A stretch of 64,000 bases of DNA from Enoplolaimus lenunculus (taxonomy: Eukaryota; Nematoda; Enoplea; Enoplida; Thoracostomopsidae). Each line of letters opens with the position of its first letter. The stretch's first letter is position 1. This document shows, in pieces, positions 45,475-55,880 of this stretch. The notes beneath the pieces were generated by a model. That model worked only from the letters and a program-made list of their open reading frames with translations. It was not told the DNA's origin and did no database searches. The position numbers and the translations under genes were made by a program. The stretch is from assembly GCA_030248215.1 (NCBI GenBank), contig JASANG010003213.1, positions 89,501 to 153,500 of the forward strand, written 5' to 3'.

Positions 45475-45685
45475 CACTGCAAAAAATGGTGAGTCAAATT
45501 GACTCTCTGTGAAATAGGCTCTACGGGGCTACACAAACTGAGTCAAATTCGACTTCGCACAGAGTCAAACTTGCGACTCAATGAGTCGAATTTAACTCTG
45601 GCGGAGTCTAATTTTAACTCAGTTTGGGTAGTTCGCAAAAGCCTATTTCAGATAGAGTCAATTTGACTCTCCATTTTTTGCAGTG
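45475..45685. mobile_element. Family E element, full length
   Basis: CACTGCAAAAAATGGTGAGT and CTCCATTTTTTGCAGTG are inverted ends of a 211-bp unit. Confidence 0.8.
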
Positions 45686-45779
45686 TACATGACACGAAAA
45701 GTATGCCAAAATTGTGACATGGCGAGCGAACGCAAGTGTAATTGTGGAAGATGCATCAATACGTGAAACAACTAAAATC

Positions 45780-45895
45780 TGAACACAAGTTGAGTTTAAA
45801 TAAATGAAATCCATCTTTTTAAAATAATCGTACGTCGTTGGTTTAAGTCTCACCGCATCCGCAGCAAAATTTTCATGAAGAGCTCTATATGATAC
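45780..45895. mobile_element. SINE-like fragment
   Basis: GTCGTTGGTTTAAGTCTCAC and CCGCAGCAAAATTTTCATGA match GTCGTGGGTTCGATCTCTGC and CCACAGCAAAATTTTCCTGA at 63490-63540. The latter holds a B-box-like motif. Confidence 0.4.
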
Positions 45896-45989
45896 TGCTT
45901 AACTTTTAGAATGCCTTGAAATTTTTTACTTTAGACCAACGACCAGAAGTAATCCCACTTAGAATTTACCACTCATTACTTTTCATGAG

Positions 45990-46136
45990 GCCAATGTTAT
46001 TTTTAGGGGCGTAACTGTGAGATTAAACGTATTTCTAAGCCTAAATCTAAGCAAAAAATTGTAATCTAGAATCTAACCCCACTCTTTTATAGACCCACCA
46101 GAAACCTTTACGCTTCTTAAAGTAACATGGCCCTTT
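45990..46136. mobile_element. Family H element
   Basis: GGCCAATGTTATTTTTAGGG to CGCTTCTTAAAGTAACATGG; short CCTAAG interior. It ends about 145 bases from the Ig domain 9 exon. Confidence 0.65.
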
Positions 46137-46281
46137 TAGGATATGAAATACCAAAAAAATGAGTTTCAACGATGCCCAAATTACGTATGTGGCGCGTTTC
46201 AGCTTTACTTTATTCATATATGAGAAAATTGGTTAATATTCTGCAAAATGATGGTTGTCATTTATAAACAACATTGCTTAC

Positions 46282-46397
46282 CTTTGACCATTCCAGTAAA
46301 GGAGTTGGACTTCCGGATACGGTGCAATCCAAAATTAGAGGTCGGCCGAGCGCAACGGATGGCATTAAGCTGACAGGTTCAATGAATTCTGGTGGTT
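46282..46397 (-). CDS. HMCN: Hemicentin-like Ig domain 9, first exon (before the 33.9-kb intron)
   Basis: Begins EPPEFIEPVS and contains LDCTVSGSPTP and LLEWSK, ending two residues past the Trp at a GTAAGC donor. Acceptor ATTTTAG. Its continuation, starting NEIQLSV, is 33.9 kb away at 12218-12380. The same break point after W-x-K occurs in domains 3 and 5, which supports the pairing. Confidence 0.86.
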
Positions 46398-46423
46398 CTA
46401 AAATAGAATAATATTGAATAAAT

Positions 46424-46643
46424 ATCCCATGTATAGAACAGGGCCGGATCGTTTTCCGGAGCGATTATAATAGAGTCAGTTTAAGCTTTAGACTAATTTT
46501 TTGCTTAGGCTTTGGCTTAGGTTTAGGATAAGGCTTAGGAATACGATCATCCATACGCTTAGGCTTAGGCGTAGGCTTACGCTTAGGCTTAGGCTTAGGA
46601 ATATACTTATACCACTGTTCCGGCCCTGGTCTATACATGGGCC
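46424..46643. mobile_element. Family G element with exact 8-bp duplication beside an acceptor
   Basis: ATCCCATGTATAGAACAGGG to CCTGGTCTATACATGGGCC, flanked by GAATAAAT (46416-46423, 46644-46651). The near edge is only about 25 bases from the acceptor of the exon at 46282-46397. Confidence 0.85.
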
Positions 46644-46912
46644 GAATAAATAATAAATTAAAATTATATCAAACGTTTCAAAATGGAACACCGCATTTAA
46701 CGATTTAATATGCCATATGAACATGAAACCAGCGAATCGAAAGTCTGTGAATTTTTATTTCTCAGGACGCAGAAAAGGTGCTCAATACACACAAACTGCT
46801 TTCGAAAATCGACTTCCTTCAACCGGGATAAAAACGAAAAATTTGGATTAAGATTTAGTATTAAATATTGCGTTAGGTTTTTGGTTCGCTTCGCTCAGGA
46901 GCTTTTTCAATA

Positions 46913-47120
46913 CATTGCAAAAAATGGTGACTCAAATTGACTCTCTCCGAAATAGGCTTTTGTTGACTACACAAACTGAGTCAAATTCGACTCCGCCAGA
47001 GTTAAATTCGACTCACTAAGTCGCACGTTTGACTGGCGGAATCGAATTTAACTCAATTTGTGTAGTCCCGTAGAGCCTATTTCGGAGAGAGTCAAATTGG
47101 CTCACCATTTTTTTGCAGTG
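46913..47120. mobile_element. Family E element, full length
   Basis: CATTGCAAAAAATGGTGACT and CTCACCATTTTTTTGCAGTG, 208 bp, with GACTCACTAAGTCGC in the middle. Confidence 0.8.
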
Positions 47121-47625
47121 TATTACATTTACCGCGACCCTTATTATCAAAAATATATTTCAATTCGCCACTGTGTTACTTTAGAGCAATGACAATTAGG
47201 ATGAAATATAAACAGTTTGCACGAATTGTTGCTTTTCCCCACACAAGTGTTATTTAATGCCCAAGAAACTAAAACTATATACACCTAAAACATGTGGGTT
47301 ATGGTACAAAAACCAGTTTCTACCAAACGTTCTACCAATGGTTAAAACCAGGGCCTGAATTAGAGCAGTTGCCTACCCCAAACAGGTCTGAGGGGGGTTA
47401 CTAAAAAATTTCAAAGCTCTATAACTTGGTAGTCCACGAAAAAATTTTCAGTTTGCCAAGACGGGGCCCCCAAGAGTCGGTGCCATCAACTGAGGGTTTG
47501 GGGGGCGCCACCGGTGGTGCCCAAAACATTTCACCCAAGCCCAAAAAATGAACTGGCTAAGTGTTTGGGGGAGACGGCTACTTTTCCTAGCTGCCCCCCT
47601 CCTGGCTCACATGCTATTTCCTTAC
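47121..47625. other. Intron between Ig domains 8 and 9, G-rich family L-like fragments
   Basis: GTCTGAGGGGGGTTACTAAA and similar G-rich pieces (47380-47560) resemble family L but are diverged. No exon recognised. Confidence 0.4.
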
Positions 47626-47743
47626 CCAAAACCGTGACGTAAAAGTCTTTGCTGATTTCACCAGCTTCGTTGGAAACAACGCAGGTATAACGTGCTGCAT
47701 GCGATAGCTGAGCATTCTGTATATCGACCCTGTCATATTGGAT
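47626..47743 (-). CDS. HMCN: Hemicentin-like Ig domain 8, second exon
   Basis: Begins IQYDRVDIQN and contains LSHAARYTCVVSNEAG. The usual D-x-G before the Tyr is replaced by His-Ala-Ala-Arg. Acceptor TTTCAG, donor GTAAGG. The domain is 92 codons. Confidence 0.86.
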
Positions 47744-48439
47744 CTGAAAATCATTACAAGTGTTCTTGACCCGTATGCTCGAATCTGAGTAGCATATCAG
47801 TTGGTGTTGTGTAAACTTTAAGCCAAATAATGACAACGCCTCTGAATGCACCAAAATCTTCAATAATCTATTCCCAAAATAATATATCTTGTATTTTAGC
47901 AAAAGTATTTTCACATTTTAAGATTATATTTTAATAAATTAATTCCGCTTGAAAAGTACTTGTGCTAATGACTGAATATGATTTTTTTAAAAATTCAAAA
48001 TACTAGTACACGTAGTTGCACACATGTGCCACTGGACTAAGGCTGCTCCGGCCCTAGGCAAAATTTTTTGCCTCGGTCCCTCATATTTAAGTGAAGAAAA
48101 TCAATAATCGGCTTTTTGAAAAGCTTTAGTGCTTTGTAAATATATACACACATTCGAAACAACAGGTGTTCGCAATGCATAGTCTTAATTTGCATACGTA
48201 ACGTAAACAAAAATGTTTTGGAACGCTGCCCAATATACGTATGTGGGGCGTTATAGCTTTAATATATAGATGTCAACAAATTATCGAACAAAGCAATCCA
48301 ATAAACAACCTGCTATTTTCAAAATCCGACCATTTTCGACAAACGCCAGCGTTATATGAACTAAATCCCTAAAAATATATTTATAAATAATTGCAACAAA
48401 AATGATATCACGATGTTATAAGCAACAAAAAGCACTTAC
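47744..48439. other. Intron inside Ig domain 8, nothing clear
   Basis: Holds a short fragment of the 26888 palindromic element (ATTTTCAAAATCCGACCATT, 48315) and otherwise unrecognised AT-rich DNA. Confidence 0.4.
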
Positions 48440-48597
48440 CTCAATATTACGGGCGCTGCCAGAATCTTCTAAAGGTATTCCGTCAATCAGCCAGCGTATT
48501 TGAACATTTTCTCCTGCCGATACTTTGCAAGACATGAACACAATGTCTCCTGTTAGCACTTCTCTCGTTTCGGGAGTCGTATCAATAACAGGAGGAC
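48440..48597 (-). CDS. HMCN: Hemicentin-like Ig domain 8, first exon
   Basis: Begins GPPVIDTTPE and contains VFMSCKVSAGE and the Trp in IRWLIDG, ending SARNIE at a GTAAGT donor. The first 20 bases of exon plus acceptor are duplicated 25 bp upstream (48606-48625), giving a second possible 3' splice site. Only the acceptor at 48598-48599 keeps the frame. Confidence 0.87.
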
Positions 48598-48625
48598 CTG
48601 TAAATATCAATAACAGGAGGACCTG
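48581..48625. repeat. 25-bp tandem duplication across an acceptor
   Basis: ATCAATAACAGGAGGACCTG at 48581-48600 recurs exactly at 48606-48625. It copies the first exon bases and the AG of the acceptor of Ig domain 8. Confidence 0.9.
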
Positions 48626-48703
48626 CAAATCAACAGTGTAACTGTTAATTGCACAAACCTGTAACCATAGTCTTAAATGTATTTTTGGATTCAGTATCCA
48701 GCA

Positions 48704-48955
48704 CACTGTAAATTTTAGTGAGTTGATTTTAACTCAGAATGAGTTGAATCACGCAGTCTGAGTGAGGACTATAAGAACTCAGAATTTTGAGTTGATTCAA
48801 TTCACTCTGAGTTAATTAATCAACTCACCCAGAGTCAACTCAACTCAGAGTGAGAATCAACTCAACTGAGAGTGAGTTAATGTTTACTGATATTAATTCA
48901 GAAATAACCAACTCGCTAGCTGAATTGATTAATCAACTCATTGGAATTTGCAGTG
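48704..48955. mobile_element. Family F element
   Basis: CACTGTAAATTTTAGTGAGT and AACTCATTGGAATTTGCAGTG-type ends are inverted; 252 bp with TGAGTTAATTAATCAACTCA inside. Confidence 0.8.
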
Positions 48956-49246
48956 AACCCTAAACTATCAAATGTTGTCTAGTGTACACATGATATTGTG
49001 GAAGTTGCATAATATATTTGCCACGAACCAAGTGAACCCGTGGAACTATACACGACTAATACCGCTGTAAAGCTTTTAATTATTTTCTATTTCATCTTGC
49101 GGTCAAGGATGCTGTGACGTCTCGCGTTCGTTTTTGAATTGCACACACGTGTAATAAACAGATAAACATAACGCTTATTTGTGTTTAGTTGCTCATAGTA
49201 TACTCTATACGAGACATGGTTGAAGTTTTCCAAAACTAAATTTTAC

Positions 49247-49430
49247 CTCGAACTTGAAGAATAAAATCTTTCTCAGCGGTGCCGGCTTTGCTGATCGCTT
49301 GGCACATGTAGCGACCTTCGTCAATTTCGCTGACTGAAGCCAAGTAAAGCAACTGGTTATCTTGTAACAATTCGATCTGGTCATTGAAATCATTTTCCGT
49401 CATCATGGTGTCGTCTTTGAACCAAGCTAT
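49247..49430 (-). CDS. HMCN: Hemicentin-like Ig domain 7, second exon
   Basis: Begins IAWFKDDTMM with the core Trp, then LYLASVSEIDEGRYMCQAISKAG. Acceptor CTTTTAG, donor GTAAAA. The last base is G, which with GT of the next exon makes Gly. Confidence 0.88.
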
Positions 49431-49486
49431 CTAAAAGTATATTTTGTTAGCAAGATCGTTCATGCGTCAGGGTACAACTGGAGATC

Positions 49487-49620
49487 TGTCTCCGGCTCCG
49501 GTAGAAAATCGATCCTCGGCTCCTGTAGAAAATCGATCCCCGGCTCCTGTAGAAAATCGATCCCCGGCTCCTGCAGAAAATCAACCTCCGGCTTCGGTAG
49601 AAAATCGACCTTCGGCTCGG
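49487..49620. repeat. 24-bp tandem repeat, five to six copies
   Basis: GGCTCCTGTAGAAAATCGAT repeats every 24 bases. As 24 is divisible by three it gives open frames on both strands, but it sits in the intron of Ig domain 7 and is not an exon. Confidence 0.85.
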
Positions 49621-49639
49621 ATTGAATTTTATTCTGAGG

Positions 49640-50838
49640 TTCCAGCAATTCCGATTATGAAATTTTTTTGTCGTTTTTACAAAAATTGTATCGTTCGATG
49701 CGTTGGGCTAAAAGTTTTGCTACAATTTTAAGAAAATTGTCCAAATTTATAATAAATACTAAAACTAAAATTTTTGGCAACACTTCACAGATATTTGCTA
49801 AAATTAACAAACTCAAAACATTGTTTAATATCCCTAATTTCGCGACACCTCCGGCTTCTGCAAGTTTTATTGATTTCCGGTTCCGGTATTTTTTCACATC
49901 CGGTTGCACGCAACCAGTTTATAAGCCGTTCACAAATAAAAGGTCTCGCGTAGTGCAACAGCATATGTCATACGCTCAGGTTATATTCGACAGTAAATGC
50001 TTGGAAAATTTAAATACAGCATAAACAATCATAATACAAATCAGGGATCGACCGATATTAATTATACCGAATACCGAAACCGGAACCGAATATTCAATTT
50101 GACCCGGAACCGGAGCAGGATGTTAACGGACATAGGATCTAAATTTTTACACTGTTGGAAGTATTTGAGTCGTGCAGAAATGTGTAATTACGTATTTAAG
50201 ATTAACTGTTTGCGTGGATTTTTCATTCCATGTCAGTGTCCACTCTGGACTTACCCGGAATTGCAGTCGCTGCCAAATATATAGTATTCCGACGTGTAAA
50301 AAGCAGTTTTATGCTATTCGGAACCACAACCGCAAATATGCGGTTCCGGTTGGCTTATACCAGATACCAAAACCGGAAACGGGTGTCGGTTTTTGCTGGA
50401 TATTACACTAAAACCGGATATCTGTTCGATCCCTGGTGTAAATATATTGAGTTAAAAAAGAGTCGATAATGACTTATTTTACAAGAGTGTGCAACTGAAT
50501 GCATTCTGTTCGCAAAAGAGTGCTGCGCACGTTGCGTTCATGACCCTCCATCTTGTTTATGGGGTTAAACTTGTGCGAACCTTGCAAAAAATATGTCGTT
50601 TTACACATCATCAAATAAGCTTTGTTTATAACGCCGCGAAACTCTTAAAGTATAAGTTTAGTGGTATTGGGTGAAATCTTGACCCCCCCCCCAAATATGG
50701 GGGGTGCGGCGAAACCGCAACATATTCTGGTTCATTTTGAACCATGGACGGCCCAGGTAGGTGCATACTCTTGTCTAGAAGTAATAATCAACTTTTTGTC
50801 AAACATATAGAATTAAGTTTTGGTTTTAATGGATGTAG
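49640..50838. other. Intron stretch with CCGGAA-rich repeats and a family S fragment
   Basis: CTCCGGCTTCTGCAAGTTTT (49848) and ACCGAAACCGGAACCGAATA (50071) belong to the CCGGAA-rich repeat, and GCAACTGAATGCATTCTGTT (50490) to family S. No exon recognised. Confidence 0.45.
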
Positions 50839-51058
50839 GGCTAATATTCTCAATTGCATATAGCACCGATCATTAGTTAGTAATAGGTTTTCAAACTAAC
50901 GAACTTCGACAATTGCAAATCTCCCAATTAGCACTGTACTAAAGTAAATCGAATGCAACAAATGTGCTGAATTTCAAACCTCATCATTTGCTGGTTCGAA
51001 AGTTACGCGATTTATCACCAACTGGTAATATGTGCTACACACACTTAAGAATACGGGT
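50839..51058. mobile_element. Family A element
   Basis: ATATTCTCAATTGCATATAG to CTACACACACTTAAGAATAC, 220 bp, core GTGCTGAATTTCAAACCTC. Confidence 0.7.
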
Positions 51059-51423
51059 TATGATTTCGGTAAGCTATGTGGTAATACTTAACCGTTTCAA
51101 AGTTAGTGAAATACCATGTGAAGTCCTTTATGAAAAGTTGATAAAATATAAAAATATTCAATTCCTGCATGGTGCTTTTCAAATAACAGTCAGTTTGCAA
51201 ACTGAAATTACTTCATCAACACGCGATCTCGAATTGAAATTGAATATAATCGGGAGTTTGTCTTGTGATAAATCTTATCAAAAATTTTAGAATTCAGTTT
51301 GCAAACTGAAATGAAATATTTTATAAATTTATTAATTTGTCGGAATGACTGGAAATGGTTCACCACAGTGTTACTCCTTATTGTGGACCATGCATAATTC
51401 TTAATTTTCTGTAGCTCTTATAC

Positions 51424-51530
51424 CTGTGGAGCCGGTTTACCATGAACACGGCATAATATTCGTAGCGTATCGCCTTTGTTCGCGACAATTTCAGTTCGAG
51501 TACTCGCAGTTTCGTTAACTGATGGAGGAA
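51424..51530 (-). CDS. HMCN: Hemicentin-like Ig domain 7, first exon
   Basis: Begins VPPSVNETAS and contains LRILCRVHGKPAPQ. It ends before the core Trp, at a GTATAA donor. Acceptor TTTTTCAG. The Trp comes from the next exon (49247-49430); the domain is 97 codons. Confidence 0.87.
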
Positions 51531-51718
51531 CTGAAAAAAATGCCACATTTTTTCAATAGAAAAAATAACACAAATGCAAGGCGAACGAGAGTACAAAATA
51601 ACGGAAACGGATAATGATTAAAATACTAAAAATGGCACATATTTTCGTTAAATTTTAGCTGAAAAATAAGTTGAAATTTGGAATATTTTCAACATTTGAA
51701 GACAAATCATGTTTTATA

Positions 51719-51830
51719 TACTGTAGTGACCCGAATAAGAGAGGAGACTGAAATTTATTTGGCCTCTCCAGAGGGTACGCCTCCTGTTATTTGGTTACGG
51801 AATGTTATTTTTTAACCCGTTCTCCGCTCA
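51719..51830. mobile_element. Family B element, end fragment
   Basis: TACTGTAGTGACCCGAATAA, GGCCTCTCCAGAGGGTACGC and TTATTTGGTTACGGAATG; the rest is missing. Confidence 0.55.
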
Positions 51831-51831
51831 G

Positions 51832-51995
51832 GCCTGTAGCCAGCTCACCTTGCTAGAGGGCTAACAAATTTTCAGGAGGGGGTTCAAGGGTTTTCAATGA
51901 GTTACAATCAAGGCTGAAAACTTTCTAGGGTACCCCCCCAAATTTTGCAAGGAGGGGCTGAGTCCCCTGCCCTCCCTTAAAAACAGCAAATATTT
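51832..51995. mobile_element. Family L element
   Basis: GGCCTGTAGCCAGCTCACCT, AATGAGTTACAATCAAGGCT and AGGAGGGGCTGAGTCCCCTG. Confidence 0.6.
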
Positions 51996-52000
51996 TTTAC

Positions 52001-52124
52001 CTAAAACGTCAACATCATACGTCAGTGTTGCTTCGCCAGCTTTATTATTCGCGATACAAGCGTATTGTCCAGCGTCAGTTAATCGAATCGCTAGGAAGTG
52101 CAATTTTCTTCCGCGACTTGAAAT
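52001..52124 (-). CDS. HMCN: Hemicentin-like Ig domain 6, second exon
   Basis: Begins ISSRGRKLHFLAIR and contains DAGQYACIANNKAGEA, then the last strand. Acceptor TTTCAG, donor GTAAAA. A family-L element (51832-51995) ends just downstream of the donor. Confidence 0.87.
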
Positions 52125-52451
52125 CTGAAATCAAAAGTTAAGGCAATCAAGGTCTTTCTTTGAGGCGTAACGGACAGAGGGGACATCCAATAAACGCCTG
52201 AACAGACAAGAAAAAAGCGCTTTTAGCAGGGTTTAGGCTAACTTTTTAAATGCTCTGAAGCCTTTTGGCTCCATCGTTAAGGATACTGAAGCTTTTTTGG
52301 CGTCAGCGACCATGACACTATCCCCTCAAAAGTGACCTGTTGTACGCATGTTATTGTGGAAATTGCATAACTTACAATTGCAATTTGCAGTTGAAACCTT
52401 ATTGAAAAGGGTTTTCGAACAATCCTTGCACGTGCTAAGCTGCAAGTTCTA

Positions 52452-52680
52452 GGCCCATATCTTCAAATGCGTATGTCACCTATCACCAGTTAGTAACAGG
52501 TTTTCAAGCTTGCAAATTATTGCAGTTATTGAACTCAAAATTGCGACAGAAATCAAAAGTGACGCACCTCCAATGTAAAAAATGTACCATAATTTTGAAC
52601 CTCAGAATTCAGTGGTTTGAACGTTGCAAAACCTATCATTAACTGGTAATTGATGCTACACACGTTTGAGAATACGAGCC
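52452..52680. mobile_element. Family A element
   Basis: GGCCCATATCTTCAAATGCG to CACACGTTTGAGAATACGAG, 229 bp. Confidence 0.7.
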
Positions 52681-52762
52681 CTGGCTGTGAAAATTTTTTT
52701 AAACGTGTGAATAGGGTTTTATTGTAATTCACGCCGTAAAATCACACTTTCGTCTTGCTTAC

Positions 52763-52920
52763 ATGAATGAGTTCATTATCAGAATCAATATCGATGCGTT
52801 GGCCGTTTAAGTGCCATTCCATTGTCAACGGCTCTGTGCCACTAATCCGACAATCGAGTGTAAGAGTGTGAGACTGTATTACTTCCACATGTTGGGGCCC
52901 AGTTTCCGCTTTCGGTGGTC
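52763..52920 (-). CDS. HMCN: Hemicentin-like Ig domain 6, first exon
   Basis: Begins GPPKAETGPQ and contains LDCRISGTEPLT and the Trp in MEWHLNGQ, ending NELIH. Acceptor TTTCAG, donor GTAAGC. It joins 52001-52124 for a 94-codon Ig domain. Confidence 0.88.
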
Positions 52921-53243
52921 CTGAAAGCATTCATAAAACTGAAAAAATGGCTTTAAACGAAATTTGTGTTAAACGATTGTACGAGAGAGTCAAATTGCAT
53001 TTGGTAAATGATTGGCCGGAAAAAATCAATTTTTTTTTTTGAAAATTCAAATTTCAATGTACAATGATTAGGAAGGTCATGAGAAGCTCAAATATGCAAA
53101 AATGTTGAAAATCCGACGTTTTTGTGGGCAAACGGAGCCTGGCGGGCACTTAAGTAAATAGCTAAATTAGCCAAAATTGTGTCCTGAATTTAGTCGGAAT
53201 CACAGTGTATGCCACAATTTGAGCACTTCATATTCGTATTTAT

Positions 53244-53498
53244 TTAACCTTTTCTCACATGAATATTTTCAATTTCATACAACATGTAATTTCAAGATAC
53301 TCACGGGTGGGAGGCGTTTATGATGACCACTGAGCTATAGTAGATTGACGCTCGAGCCTGAGTAGGCTCTCACGTTTTGTGGAGATTTTGCATTGCGCAT
53401 ATATGTTATAAATGTTAAACACTGCTCACAGTGTGTGTATTGCTCGAACATTGTTGTATTTAGTTGCTCATAGTATACTCTATGAGTGAAAGGGTTAA
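53244..53498 (-). mobile_element. Family I element, B box lost
   Basis: TTAACCTTTTCTCACATGAA to ATGAGTGAAAGGGTTAA. TAGCTCAGTGG is kept on the minus strand but the B-box region has decayed. Confidence 0.7.
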
Positions 53499-53612
53499 CA
53501 TTTAATAGTACGCTTTTAGAAGAGAAAAATTAGATAATTTACTGTTTTAGCCAATATTCAACTATGCAGGTTATGGCTTCATAAATCCAGGTCCAATTTG
53601 AAAGTAACCAAC

Positions 53613-53775
53613 CAAAAACTTCAACAAAAACGTCAAGATCAACAACACCAATCGGATTGCTCGCAATGCATGTGTATCGTGCAGAATCGTCCAATGAAAG
53701 CTCGGAAATTTGCAGTTGCAAGCCGTCGTTTAAGATGCGAACACGAGACGTATCAGCGATCACTTGTTTGCCGTT
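53613..53775 (-). CDS. HMCN: Hemicentin-like Ig domain 5, second exon
   Basis: Begins NGKQVIADTS and contains LSLDDSARYTCIASNPIG. Acceptor TTCTAAA side reads TTTTAG on the minus strand; donor GTTGGT is atypical but keeps the phase-1 module border. The domain is 94 codons. Confidence 0.85.
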
Positions 53776-53875
53776 CTAAAACATAACGTTTCAGTATTAA
53801 TTTGTCAAAAATGTTTACCAATTTATATACCAATTAGCAAGGCTTCACAGACAACATCCTACCCAGCATGACGCT

Positions 53876-54015
53876 TAGCTCAGGCCTCCAAAAACTTAAT
53901 AAGCCAGCTTAAAAATTTTTGGCATTTCTTGATCGCTATGCGATATCTCCACTGACCATTGTTGAATTTTGTAGGTCCCCTACTGTAAGCTGGGCAGGCT
54001 AGCAAGCCTGCAACA
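53876..54015. mobile_element. Family L-like fragment
   Basis: CTTAGCTCAGGCCTCCAAAA and GTAAGCTGGGCAGGCTAGC are weak matches to family L ends. Confidence 0.3.
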
Positions 54016-54439
54016 AACGGAATTGTGATCTCATTTTGTCCCGTTTTGGTTACTGATTACCGAGTTGTAGTCAAAAATACTACTCATCAAATTTAAACGC
54101 AAGTTTTTCTGAATAACGAGTTGCGATTTTGACTACAACTCAAGAAACAGTAATCAAAACGCGACAAAAATAGCAGTGATTAAAATGCAGTTTTCAAACT
54201 TTTATACTTAAATGTTTTAAATGCCAAGTCATTGAAATCACTAGTCAAAGTACGCAAAAATAGCAAACTTTTTAGGTAAAAATGAATAAAACTTGCAGTT
54301 AAAATCATGTTTTATATCGATTGAACGTGTGAAAACCATATTTTTACGTTTGTTTATAAAACTCTTGGTTCAAAAAATTGGCCTAAAATGCGCCGTTCAC
54401 ATTTTCTAATTCGGCCAAGCCACAAAATGTGGGATACCC

Positions 54440-54872
54440 CAGGGTTCACAATCACTCGTTAACTAACCCTACATCAATGAAACGTTTCCATTGTCCAAAC
54501 CTCAACGTGTGTCACAGAGCAATTTGTGACAAACGTTGAGGCAGGGTCAACAGAAATTTTTCGTAGAAGTAGGGTCGACGAGTGGCTTAATTTTTCAGCA
54601 AAAACAAATAAACCACAATTGTGCGACAATGTCATAACAAGAAAGTAATAATTTGGCTTTATATTAATAAGGCACCACGAGTCTATAATTTCAATTAGAC
54701 CTAGGTTAATATTCCTGAATTGTTCATCCGTGAAATATACCAAACTGAGTCAGCGACTTAAGTACTTACTTGACTTAAGTACGCTATTAAAAACGACAAA
54801 ATGGTTAAGTAATTACTTAGCACGTACATAAGTACTAAGTCATACTTAAATAGGGTTTCAGAAACCCAGCCA
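54440..54872. mobile_element. Family U fragment and family K element
   Basis: CCTACATCAATGAAACGTTT and GTGTCACAGAGCAATTTGTG are family U. From about 54597, CAATGTCATAACAAGAAAGT, CGACAAAATGGTTAAGTAAT and GGTTTCAGAAACCCAGCCA are family K. Confidence 0.55.
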
Positions 54873-54930
54873 GTGTGATGTATTGGTCATAAATCGAAAA
54901 CAGAAAAAAACCCCAAAATTGTTTTCAAAC

Positions 54931-55049
54931 CTTGAGCCATGAAATTTTCGGAGTCGGTGTTCCGTTGACAGGACAGCGTAGAATTGTCGACCGTCCAATT
55001 GTTAAGTATAAATTAGTCGCCAAATTGTGATCAGTGATAAATGGTGCAA
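54931..55049 (-). CDS. HMCN: Hemicentin-like Ig domain 5, first exon
   Basis: Begins VAPFITDHN, with Ala replacing the first Pro of the usual linker. It has LRCPVNGTPTPK and the Trp in ISWLK. Acceptor TTGTAG, donor GTTTGA, a weaker donor than most in the gene. It pairs with 53613-53775. Confidence 0.85.
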
Positions 55050-55410
55050 CTACAAACATAAAAGCCAATAAAACACAAACGGAGATCTGCCATCCTCTAA
55101 ATTTGGGCACTTCAGCATTTAGGTTAATGACCCAGCTTTTTTTGACCACTGACAAAAACATGGTCCGAAATGATTTTTGAAACAAAACCAGTATTCAAAC
55201 ATTTATATTATTAAAGCTGGAACGCTCCACATACGTATTTCGCGCAGCATTGCAGCGTAATTGTAAAACATTGTTTGTAGCGATATACAGATCGTTCTAC
55301 AAAAGAATTAGTACATATAATTTTACTGATAGTTTAAAATATTGACATTACTGGTGTTCATAATCCAATTGAACATATGGCTATGACCCAGACAATCCAA
55401 GTTCACCTAC

Positions 55411-55498
55411 CTAGTACACGTAAATCAAAATCACGCTTATCTTCACCAGCTTCGTTGCGTGCAATGCAAGTGTACTGAGCCAGATCGTCATCGGTTAC
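55411..55498 (-). CDS. HMCN: Hemicentin-like Ig domain 4, second exon
   Basis: Eighty-eight-base exon coding VTDDDLAQYTCIARNEAG and the final strand, between TTTCAG and GTAGGT. The frame continues from the preceding exon in phase 0 and leaves a phase-1 G for domain 5. Confidence 0.87.
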
Positions 55499-55604
55499 CT
55501 GAAATAAGCATTAAAGATACCGATTGTAGTATACTCACACCGAGCTTTAGATTTTTGCCAGTACCGTCATTAATTAATATCTGAGAGTTTGAACTGAGTT
55601 AAGA

Positions 55605-55880
55605 CCTATTCACACGTGGCAAGTTTTTGCTGCGAGAACTTGCAGCTGCAACTTTCACTTGCAAGTTTTGGACAAAATCCCGTTCGAAAAATTGCAGCTG
55701 CAAGTAATACATTAATAATTTTAAAGTTGGAAATTTAGTTGACATGTTTGAGTAACCATGCAAGTGTAATCAATTTATTGCATCGGGGTTCTCATTGGCT
55801 GATGAAAAAATGCAAGTTCTGCGTGCAGCTTGCAACTGCAAAATCTCACAGTAAAAACTTGCACGTGTGAATAGGGCTTA
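55605..55880. mobile_element. Palindromic element ending CCTATTCACACGTG
   Basis: CCTATTCACACGTGGCAAGT and AACTTGCACGTGTGAATAGG are inverted ends; TTGCAGCTGCAACTTTCACT lies inside. 276 bp in the intron of Ig domain 4. Confidence 0.75.

Larger units (their letters stand above)
12381..46281 (-). other. 33.9-kb intron inside Ig domain 9
   Basis: From the donor of 46282-46397 to the acceptor of 12218-12380. All other introns here are 0.36-2.0 kb. It contains a complete opposite-strand gene (40880-42985) and is otherwise filled with the inverted-repeat families, SINE-like elements and minisatellites listed below. No Ig-type exon is visible in it on either strand. Confidence 0.8.

Noticed and set aside
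12381-46281. Missed Ig exons inside the giant intron
   Set aside because: I looked on the minus strand for Y-x-C-x-A-x-N-x-A-G and C...W patterns with phase-1 borders and saw none. Highly diverged exons could still escape reading by eye.
49444-49731. Frame with PAPVENRS octapeptide repeats
   Set aside because: A 24-bp tandem repeat gives open frames in any phase. It is intronic between the two exons of Ig domain 7.
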